Of a stretch of DNA of 47,711 nucleotides, positions 41,585 to 47,711 are shown one piece after another. The stretch's first letter is position 1. Each line of letters opens with the position of its first letter. The stretch covers positions 1 to 47,711 of the forward strand of contig DAOULY010000007.1 of NCBI GenBank assembly GCA_034414595.1, in the 5' to 3' direction. The position numbers and the translations under genes were made by a program. This DNA comes from DAOULY01 sp034414595 (GTDB taxonomy: Bacteria > Chloroflexota > Dehalococcoidia > SZUA-161 > JAUWZY01). The notes below the pieces were generated by a model. The model was not told the origin of the DNA. It did not search any database and worked only from the letters and a program-made list of their open reading frames with translations.

Positions 41585-42832
41585 CTAGTCCTTGTCGATG
41601 GGCAATGAAAAGCTGAAAGTGCTTCCCTGCCCTGACTTGCTCTCCAACCATAGCCTACCACCGTGCCGCTGAACCAAGTGCCTGACTATGGTCAGCTTCA
41701 GTCTTTCTCCCGGGAAGCGCTGCCTGGCAGCATCGGCGAAGGTATAGGGCAACATCATTTCCTTCTGGTCCTTCTTGGAGAAACCGGAGCCTGAGTCTTG
41801 CACCGCCACCACCACCTCGTCCTTGTTGCCGCTTGCTCGCAGCTCTATCTTTCCTCCCTCCGGGCTGAAGCCGCTGGCGACAGCCAGCAGAGTAAGGAGC
41901 GCCTGAGTCAGGTATTCTTTGTCGGCTTTTACCATTGGCAGGGAGCGCAAGAGGTTCAGATCTAACGATTGCCCTTTACGCTCAAGGTAACTGGCAAACC
42001 GAGCAACCGCATCTTCAACTACAGAGCTGATGTCCAGTTTCACCAATTTCAATTTGAAGTCCGGCCCCTCGATCCGAGCCAATTCCAGCAGTTCAGTGAG
42101 CTTACTATCTAGGCTACGAGCGCCATGAGAGATGCTTTCGGCCAGTCTCGCCTCGGGGCTCGTTGGCTCTTTTTCCAGTTCCGCAGCGAGCAAGTCGCTG
42201 CCCGAGATAACAGGAGTAAGCGGAGTCTTGAGCTCATGTTTGAGGGCAGCGATAAAATCAACTTGCCATTGCACTTCCACGGATGTCCTGAAGCCTTCGA
42301 TAGCCATAGCCAGCTGAGTGGTGGCATACTTCAAGAGCTTCAGCTCTCTCTCACCATAAGCATCTGGCTCGTGGCTGCCCACGATAAGACTGCCAAAGAC
42401 CTCGCGGCGGGAAAACAACGGCATGTACACCGCTGATCTTATTTTCTGCTTGATGAAAGCGGTGCCAGTGGGAAACTGGCTCTTTCGCTTGAGATCGGGC
42501 TCCACCATAGCTTGCTGATTCTCAGCTACCCAAGCAACAGGAGAGCCCAACAAAGGCATAGTATCGCCAGATTTCCAGGTCGAACTTATGGCTGAGGACA
42601 GAGGGGAAAGCCGCACTGTAGCTGTACTTCCCTCTATGAGTGCAATAGCGCCCCAGTCAATAGACATGAGATCCTTTATCTCGTCAGCAAAGCTCTTGCA
42701 TAGATCGCTGAGGTTCGCGCTGGAGGCGATTATCTGGCTGAGCCTGTTGGCCAGAGCCAGTTGCTCCTCCCTTTCTTGCAGCTCTTGCTCTCGTCTGCCT
42801 TTGTCGCTCCGAAATAGTGACCTAAGCCCCAT
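41585..42832 (-). CDS. GAF-domain sensor histidine kinase with a degenerate N-box
   Basis: A 415-residue soluble kinase. Residues about 10-30 are a coiled coil, 30-185 a GAF domain, 190-255 the dimerisation domain with the phosphorylated His199 ('ALKHELKTPL'), and 290-412 the ATPase domain. The G1 box is 'DSGSGFSKKD' and the G2 region 'GERLKLTIVRHLVQRHGG'. The N-box that normally reads 'NLLSNA.K.SPEGG' is 'TLLAVASGFSPEGG' (about 313-327), so both Asn residues that hold Mg-ATP are lost. It has no membrane helix. No response regulator is adjacent. It may be a pseudokinase or a His-phosphoacceptor acted on in trans. Confidence 0.88.
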   Translation of the reverse strand: MGLRSLFRSDKGRREQELQEREEQLALANRLSQIIASSANLSDLCKSFADEIKDLMSIDWGAIALIEGSTATVRLSPLSSAISSTWKSGDTMPLLGSPVAWVAENQQAMVEPDLKRKSQFPTGTAFIKQKIRSAVYMPLFSRREVFGSLIVGSHEPDAYGERELKLLKYATTQLAMAIEGFRTSVEVQWQVDFIAALKHELKTPLTPVISGSDLLAAELEKEPTSPEARLAESISHGARSLDSKLTELLELARIEGPDFKLKLVKLDISSVVEDAVARFASYLERKGQSLDLNLLRSLPMVKADKEYLTQALLTLLAVASGFSPEGGKIELRASGNKDEVVVAVQDSGSGFSKKDQKEMMLPYTFADAARQRFPGERLKLTIVRHLVQRHGGRLWLESKSGQGSTFSFSLPIDKD

Positions 42833-42844
42833 GTTGACACCCGC

Positions 42845-42946
42845 CTACTGAAGCCAGTCCCCTTTCTTTAATCCTGTGCTCCATCTTGCCCTTCGTCTGA
42901 TGTTCTCCTCATGAACGCCGGAGAACATCTCTCTCATCTGCTTCAT
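42845..42946 (-). pseudogene. 33-codon remnant of a second SipW-like signal peptidase
   Basis: The ATG at 42946 overlaps the stop of the DUF2341 gene as ATGA, exactly as the intact peptidase start at 46910 overlaps the stop of its upstream gene. The peptide then reads 'MREMFSGVHEENIRRRARW' followed by 'STGLKKGDWLQ', almost identical to the C-terminus of the intact peptidase. The catalytic core between start and tail is missing. DNA identity with 46338-46430 is obvious over about 80 bases. Confidence 0.7.
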
Positions 42947-45900
42947 TCCTCATCACCTATCAGCGTCACCGCTGGCTCCGGTGAGGTATATTCCCGGTAG
43001 TAGTAGGTTATGGTCCAGTCCTGAATGCCCGGCACCGATGTGCTATACGTGCTCGAGAGATTGGCCCTCAGCCTGATTTGCCCATAGTCGATTATCAACG
43101 AAGAGACATCCACCGGAGAGCTATCAAAGCCAGTGGAGTTGCCCGCCAAATCCCCGTCAGGGATCAGTGCCCAGGACCCATCGTAATATTCAAGCTGATA
43201 CTTTATATCCGTGTTCGCCGGCTCGGTGTCATTCCAGGAAAGCTCAATGCCCACAGCGAGCCGCGTGGCAGAATCTGTGGGAATGGTCACCGACCGCAAC
43301 GTCCCCGAAGCCGATACCGCCTGGTCCACCTCAACGTAGCCCTTGAAATAGAGGTCGTAGTCGGCGGCGGTTGTCCAGTTGCTGCCGCCGTCGGTGGAGG
43401 AGGACTGGTTGCCGTTGGCATATCCATCAGTGTTTAGATAAGCCACATTGTAGTAGTTGGCAGCATCTCCGCCGGTGGTCTTGAACACGATGGTATAACG
43501 GGTGCCACTGGTGATAGTATAAGGCGTGGAGAAGAAGAACTCAAAGTCCTTAGCTGAGGAGCCGACGTCGCTCCTGCTGGCCGAGGCATACACCGTACCC
43601 CCGGGCAGGTATTCCCCTGTGGCTACGCTCAGGTAGGTCTTGAAATAGAGGTCGGAGGTGGCGAGGGGCGTCCAGCTGCCGCCGCCATTGCTGGAGGAAA
43701 CTTCTTTACCCAGGCTATAAGCATCGGAGTTCTGATAGGCAATATTGTAGCGGTTGAATGAACTCCCGCCGCTGGTATAGATGACGATAGCGTAGTTGGT
43801 CTCCGCGGTGATGCTGGGCGGGGAGGCAAAGACGAAGTCATAGTCCCCGACAGCGCCGATATCGCCAGGGGATTTGCTGGCGCTGGCATAAACAGTGCTG
43901 CCCGGCTGGTCGCCCACCTGCACCGTTACATAGGTCCTGAAGTAGAGGTCGCTGTCGGAGCTTCCTGTCCAGTCCGTTCCGCCATTGGTAGAAGAGCACT
44001 CCCTGCCATCGGCATAGGCATCGGAGTCCTCATAGCTCACTCCGTAGTAGTTGCTGGCATCGCCGCCGCTGGTGTAGATGACCAGGGCATATTTTGTGCC
44101 TGAACTAATGCTGTACGGCGAGCCGAAGGTGAATTCGTATTCCCCGGCGGCGCCGATATCGCCAGGGGCTTTGCTGGTGCTGGCATACACGGTGCTGCCC
44201 GGAATGTAATCGGTTATGGTCACGTAGGTTCGGAAAGCAGCGTCTATAGTACTATACCCGGTCCAGGAACTACCACCAGTGGTACTAAAAGAAGCCCTAC
44301 CATCAGCATAGACATCGGTATTTTGATAGGCGATGTCATACCTGTTGCTGCTATCGCCACTGTCTGTCCTGACCACGATGGCATACTTGACTCCGGCAAC
44401 GACATCGGCCGGCGAGGAAAAGGTGAAGTCGTAGGCGGCAAGCGAAGTGTCGATATCGCTTCTGCTCGCAGTGGCATATACAGTGGTACCGGGTAGATCT
44501 TCTCCGGTCGCATTTCTGATTTCTACAGTGAGGGCATTCGGTGGGCTGCCAACTTTTTGGGCTCCTATGGTCACCTTGGTCAGTTCGCCGCTGATCCCCG
44601 CCTGGAATGTCTGCCCTAAATAGCGCGTGCCATATACATCTATCAAAGCAGCGCTGGCTGTCTGGCTCTGGTCCAGGTTCTCCTCGGCAGCCTCTACTGC
44701 ATTCCTCAGCTCCACGATGAGGTTAGTGGCCGGGCTCCCCGTCTTGGAGGCCCACAGCGTTATCTTGCTCAGGTCGCCGCTCATCCCCGCCTGGAATACC
44801 TGCGCCCACCAGTTGCTGCCATACGCCTGGTGCTCACCGCCAGTATACAGGGTCTGGCTCTGGTCCTCGCTTTCCTGAGATCCCGTAGTCACATCCCGCA
44901 GCTCCACGATGAGGTCAGTGGCCGGGCTCCCCGTCTTGGAGGCCCTCAGCGTTATCTTGCTCAGGTCGCCGGATGACCCGGCGCGGAAGGTCTGCGCCCG
45001 CCAGTTGTTACCATATATAGAGCGATTCCCTATATATAAGGTCTGGCTCTGGTCCATGACCTCCTCGATATACTCCTCAGCGTCCTGCACCTCCACCGTC
45101 AGCGCATTGGGCGGGGTGCCGCTGGCAGAAGCCATGATGACCACCATGGTCAGGTCGCCGCTCATCCCCGCCAGGAAAGACTGGGCCACCAGGTTATCAC
45201 CGTAGACCTGCCAGTCGACATTGCTGACCGTCTGGCTCTGGTCCAGGTCCGAGGCCGTGGTGATATAGGTATTGAAATACAGGTCTACAGCGTACCCGGT
45301 CCAGGAGTCGCCGCTGCTGGTGGAGAGGCATCCCCTGCCATTGTCATAGACGTCGGCATTTCGATAGCGGAAGGTGTAGTTGTTAGAAGCGTCACCACCC
45401 TCCGTCTTGATCACGATGGCATACTTGGTGCCTGCAGTTACAGCAGCAGCAGCACCGAAGGTGAAATCGTAGTTTGCCACCGATGACCCAATATCATCCC
45501 TGCTGCCGGAGGCGTAGATAGTATCGCCAGGCAAATCGCCTCCAGTAGCATTCCTGATCTGCACCTCCAGCGAGTTGGGGGGAGTGCCCACCGCGTAGAC
45601 TCTTATAGTGACCTTGGTCAGGAAGCCGTCGAAGTCGGCGCTAAAGGTCTGGCCGGCCCACACGTTATCGTAGATCGAATACCCGTTATCATTTAAAACC
45701 TGACTCTCGTCCAACACCTCAGTGTCGGCCACTATCAACTGGGTCTCACCAGTGGTCACGGTCACGCCCGAGGAGTCATCCCCGTCCACCTTGGAGACAT
45801 CGCCGAACAGGTCTGCAAAACTGGTGTTGGGAAAGGTGTTCGACAGCGAGCTAACGGCGCTGGCGCCGGAGTTGCCATAGTAGATATAGATGTCCGATGA

Positions 45901-46302
45901 GCCGGTGGGAATCGTCGGCACCTTGACCCAGATCTCTGTGGAATCAGTGTTGATCCCCGACTGTATCCAGTAGGAGAGTGTAGTACCGTCAATCAATTGG
46001 GTGAAGCGGATATCAGCCCCATTGGACTGCATCTTGCCTTCACCGATCGGCGTCTCGGTGTCAATGGTGACCTGCACCTGGTAGTCGGTCAAGGCCCCTC
46101 CACTGCTGTTGTTGATGGTGATCGGCTTCCTGTACTGCCAGGCGAAGTCATACCAGGGTGCGATGGCACGCAAAACATTGTCAGTCGACTGCTCCGGGTC
46201 GTTAAAGAAGCCAGTGGTGCTGCCTGTAGTGGCAGTGACACAGAGCAGTATGACAACACTCAGCACGAAAAGCCATCGCTTTCTATTCTCTCCGCTGAAC
46301 AT
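42943..46302 (-). CDS. Large secreted DUF2341 protein with tandem beta-domains, likely SipW substrate
   Basis: A 1119-residue exported protein. The N-terminus has a basic start and one hydrophobic segment ('WLFVLSVVILLCVTATTGST'), followed by 'TGFFNDPEQSTDNVL', the kind of sequence seen after the signal peptide of SipW-processed proteins (TasA/CalY-like). A DUF2341 domain follows at about 50-155 ('ADIRFTQLIDGTTLSYWIQ', 'IWVKVPTIP', 'IYIYYGNSG'). From about 190 to 985 there are tandem beta-sandwich-like units of two kinds: 'DQSQT...QTFRAGSSGDLSKITL' and 'LPGxTVYASxSRSD...SGTKYAIVI...STxGGxxWT'. The last about 110 residues ('LSWNDTEPANTDIKYQLEYY') are shared with the partial protein at 46907. 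The role is probably cell-surface binding or fibre formation. GAGG lies ten bases before the ATG. Confidence 0.88.
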   Translation of the reverse strand: MFSGENRKRWLFVLSVVILLCVTATTGSTTGFFNDPEQSTDNVLRAIAPWYDFAWQYRKPITINNSSGGALTDYQVQVTIDTETPIGEGKMQSNGADIRFTQLIDGTTLSYWIQSGINTDSTEIWVKVPTIPTGSSDIYIYYGNSGASAVSSLSNTFPNTSFADLFGDVSKVDGDDSSGVTVTTGETQLIVADTEVLDESQVLNDNGYSIYDNVWAGQTFSADFDGFLTKVTIRVYAVGTPPNSLEVQIRNATGGDLPGDTIYASGSRDDIGSSVANYDFTFGAAAAVTAGTKYAIVIKTEGGDASNNYTFRYRNADVYDNGRGCLSTSSGDSWTGYAVDLYFNTYITTASDLDQSQTVSNVDWQVYGDNLVAQSFLAGMSGDLTMVVIMASASGTPPNALTVEVQDAEEYIEEVMDQSQTLYIGNRSIYGNNWRAQTFRAGSSGDLSKITLRASKTGSPATDLIVELRDVTTGSQESEDQSQTLYTGGEHQAYGSNWWAQVFQAGMSGDLSKITLWASKTGSPATNLIVELRNAVEAAEENLDQSQTASAALIDVYGTRYLGQTFQAGISGELTKVTIGAQKVGSPPNALTVEIRNATGEDLPGTTVYATASRSDIDTSLAAYDFTFSSPADVVAGVKYAIVVRTDSGDSSNRYDIAYQNTDVYADGRASFSTTGGSSWTGYSTIDAAFRTYVTITDYIPGSTVYASTSKAPGDIGAAGEYEFTFGSPYSISSGTKYALVIYTSGGDASNYYGVSYEDSDAYADGRECSSTNGGTDWTGSSDSDLYFRTYVTVQVGDQPGSTVYASASKSPGDIGAVGDYDFVFASPPSITAETNYAIVIYTSGGSSFNRYNIAYQNSDAYSLGKEVSSSNGGGSWTPLATSDLYFKTYLSVATGEYLPGGTVYASASRSDVGSSAKDFEFFFSTPYTITSGTRYTIVFKTTGGDAANYYNVAYLNTDGYANGNQSSSTDGGSNWTTAADYDLYFKGYVEVDQAVSASGTLRSVTIPTDSATRLAVGIELSWNDTEPANTDIKYQLEYYDGSWALIPDGDLAGNSTGFDSSPVDVSSLIIDYGQIRLRANLSSTYSTSVPGIQDWTITYYYREYTSPEPAVTLIGDEE
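43330..45720 (-). repeat. Internal tandem repeats of the secreted protein
   Basis: About six copies of a roughly 90-residue unit ('VYAS.S', 'GTKYAIVI.T.GGD.SN', 'ST.GGSSWTG...DLYF.TYV') plus about five copies of a 50-residue unit ('DQSQTLYxGxxxxYGxNW'). Some are similar at DNA level, for example the 'GGGCTCCCCGTCTTGGAGG' blocks near 44734 and 44926. Such repeats tend to vary in copy number between strains. Confidence 0.75.
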
Positions 46303-46337
46303 TACTGGCGATCCTCACCTTCTTCTCTCCCCGTCTC

Positions 46338-46910
46338 CTAAAGCCAGTCTTTTTTCTTCAATCCTGTGCTCCATCTTGCCCTTCGTCTGATCTTCTCCTC
46401 ATGAACGCCGGAGAACATCTCTCTCATTTGCACTGCGGTGAGGGCAAGCCCCGGGAACCCGATTAGCGCCATGAAGCCCAGGGGGGTCTTGACAAAACTG
46501 ACTAAATGGCCCAGTCCGGGAATAGTGAGCCCGGCAAACCCGATGACATTTTCAGCAGGGACCAGATAAGGGTCCGGTTGCTCATTACCGTCTCCCTGGG
46601 TGCGAAACACTGGCTGGTCATCAAGCATGTGCACCCTGATCACTCTATGTGCCGTTATCGTTCCATTCAAAGGTGAGTGGTAGATTATGGTATCATCCAC
46701 TGCAATGTCTTTGGGGTCAACGTCGGTGACTATTACCAAGTCTCCACTATCGAGGGCTGCACCCATGCCGCTGCCATAGACCGGGTTGATCTCCCAGCCG
46801 AGAATAAAATGGGTAACTACAAACAATAGCCCCACTACCAATGCGCCATATATCAACACATCGCCAAAACCGTCCAACACGCGCTCTATGATCTTAGGCC
46901 GCCTGTTCAT
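46338..46910 (-). CDS. sipW: SipW-like signal peptidase I (S26B type)
   Basis: A 190-residue membrane protease. The ATG at 46910 is used because it overlaps the stop of the upstream gene (ATGA), so translation is coupled. An N-terminal helix at about 17-37 is followed by the catalytic Ser in 'VYGSGMGAALDSGDLVIV' (Ser47) and by His88 in 'GTITAHRVIRV', which replaces the Lys of ordinary bacterial leader peptidases; this Ser-His form is the ER/archaeal/SipW type. A second helix at about 140-165 precedes a basic tail. It lies between two secreted proteins that share a C-terminal domain and probably processes them. Confidence 0.88.
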   Translation of the reverse strand: MNRRPKIIERVLDGFGDVLIYGALVVGLLFVVTHFILGWEINPVYGSGMGAALDSGDLVIVTDVDPKDIAVDDTIIYHSPLNGTITAHRVIRVHMLDDQPVFRTQGDGNEQPDPYLVPAENVIGFAGLTIPGLGHLVSFVKTPLGFMALIGFPGLALTAVQMREMFSGVHEEKIRRRARWSTGLKKKDWL

Positions 46911-47711
46911 TCTTCGTTCCCTACTCCGGACCAATAGTAATAGCTCGCCGTCCAATCCTGAATACTTGGGGTCGCCAGACCATCGGAGCTGGTGAGGTTT
47001 GCCCTCAGCCTAATTCGAGCATAATTACTGCCCACAGAGGAAATGTCTACTGGTGAAGTATCAAAGCCAGCTGAGTTGCCCGCTAAATCTGCATCAGGAA
47101 TCAATTGCCACTCCGTGCCAGTGTAGTATTCCAGCTGATATGTGATGTCCGTATTAGCTGGCTCGGTATCATTCCAAGAAAGTTCAACCCCCGCAGCAAA
47201 GCTGTTGGAGGTATCCACGGGAATGCCCACGGAGTAAAGGGTTCCCGCTGTGTATCCTGTGAAGGTAACATCAGCCTTGACATAGTCAACATAAAGATAG
47301 TCACTATCGTCTGCCAAGCCAAAAGCCCAAATTAAAGAGCCATCGACATCTATGTAATTGCTGAAACCGGTGGTGATCGAACCGGTGATCGTGGCGTCGG
47401 GAGCTGCATTGGGGACAGTTCCTGAACCCACTAAATCCCAATTGGAGGTCGATATGTTATAGGCGTATATTTTTGCCGTAGCTGAAACACTTCCATAGGC
47501 TTCACCGCTGAAATCGATTCTGGTAATTATGGAAACGTCCTCATTAATGGTCATTTCACTTTTAACCCACTCGTAGTCCCTGAATCCGGGATCGGGTAGT
47601 TGCCACCTGACATCGTCTGAGGTTGCAATCCAGCTATATTGCTCCGATGTTGCCGCAGTTTCACTGTTAGGAGATGCTTCCGGAGGATCGTTATCACTCT
47701 CTACATCCCAC
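46907..47711 (-). CDS. Secreted protein, C-terminal part, cut by window edge
   Basis: The minus-strand frame is open from the right edge to the TGA at 46909-46907 (268 codons in view). It has beta-rich sequence: a 'WIATSDDVRWQLPD' opening stretch, then 'SEMTINEDVSIITRIDFSG', then a jelly-roll-like part, and the about 110-residue C-terminal domain ('ELSWNDTEPANTDITYQLEY', 'LIPDADLAGNSAGFD', 'IRLRANLTSSDG', 'PSIQDWTASYYY') shared with the 1119-residue protein. The signal peptide would lie beyond the window. Its stop overlaps the sipW-like start, so it heads that operon and is probably a substrate of the peptidase. Confidence 0.8.
   Translation of the reverse strand, partial: WDVESDNDPPEASPNSETAATSEQYSWIATSDDVRWQLPDPGFRDYEWVKSEMTINEDVSIITRIDFSGEAYGSVSATAKIYAYNISTSNWDLVGSGTVPNAAPDATITGSITTGFSNYIDVDGSLIWAFGLADDSDYLYVDYVKADVTFTGYTAGTLYSVGIPVDTSNSFAAGVELSWNDTEPANTDITYQLEYYTGTEWQLIPDADLAGNSAGFDTSPVDISSVGSNYARIRLRANLTSSDGLATPSIQDWTASYYYWSGVGNEE

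Noticed and set aside
1..47711. CRISPR arrays, prophage genes, transposases, rRNA operons
   Set aside because: No regularly spaced repeats, no integrase or transposase frame and no rRNA sequence were seen on either strand.

Overview
The window looks like a chromosomal segment of an uncultivated, probably anaerobic bacterium. My best guess is Chloroflexota, Dehalococcoidia-like. This rests on gene content (phytoene-desaturase-like flavoproteins, UbiD, B12-dependent acyl-CoA mutase, a cytoplasmic Mo/W enzyme, glycyl radical enzyme, Dps-like thioferritin, NrpR-type regulator, BKACE, SipW-like peptidase) and not on a marker gene; there is no rRNA gene and no intact tRNA gene here. Good Shine-Dalgarno sites and sigma70-like TTGACA/TATAAT promoters are common, and GTG/TTG starts occur.

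Layout. 1-4813: the N-terminal part of a glycyl radical enzyme running off the left edge (minus), methyltransferase and GNAT remnants, an intact membrane-anchored methyltransferase, two paralogous HEAT-like proteins, and an alpha/beta hydrolase (minus). 5070-21247: the main metabolic locus. It holds three phytoene-desaturase-like FAD oxidoreductases, an SDR, two proteins that carry the PEP-synthase phosphohistidine domain but no ATP-grasp domain, a UbiD-family (de)carboxylase (minus), a NIPSNAP-like protein, an MBL hydrolase and a two-subunit coenzyme-B12 acyl-CoA mutase. A convergent Mo/W bis-MGD oxidoreductase follows (21441-23750, minus). 23847-31917: a small OB-like protein, a PlsC-type acyltransferase, a GNAT-YoaP protein (minus), an ABC exporter (ATPase, ABM-like protein, large FtsX permease) and an NrpR-type regulator (minus). 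32130-35135: BKACE, nitrilase, an unknown protein and a 47-residue Cys-rich protein. 35201-39298: transaldolase (minus), with a divergent DPSL ferritin / cytochrome b5-like / ZIP / MBL operon, the two promoters sharing one symmetric operator. 39533-47711, all minus: a HEAT-repeat protein, a small internally duplicated protein, a degenerate sensor kinase, and a SipW-like signal peptidase between two secreted proteins.

How the genes may work together. The 5-21 kb locus resembles a catabolic route for an unsaturated or cyclic substrate: redox chemistry by the flavoproteins and SDR, phosphoryl activation by the PEP-mobile-domain proteins, carboxylation or decarboxylation by UbiD (as in anaerobic phenol metabolism through phenylphosphate synthase and carboxylase), and carbon-skeleton rearrangement of an acyl-CoA by a mutase that lacks usual methylmalonyl-CoA mutase residues. 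This pathway is inference; the substrate is unknown. Between the modules lie visible remnants (an HgdB/BcrC-like fragment, a tRNA-3'-end-like sequence, duplicated flavoproteins), which suggest the region was built by duplication and exchange. The right end shows a tandem duplication of a [secreted protein + SipW] unit in which the second peptidase has decayed to 33 codons.
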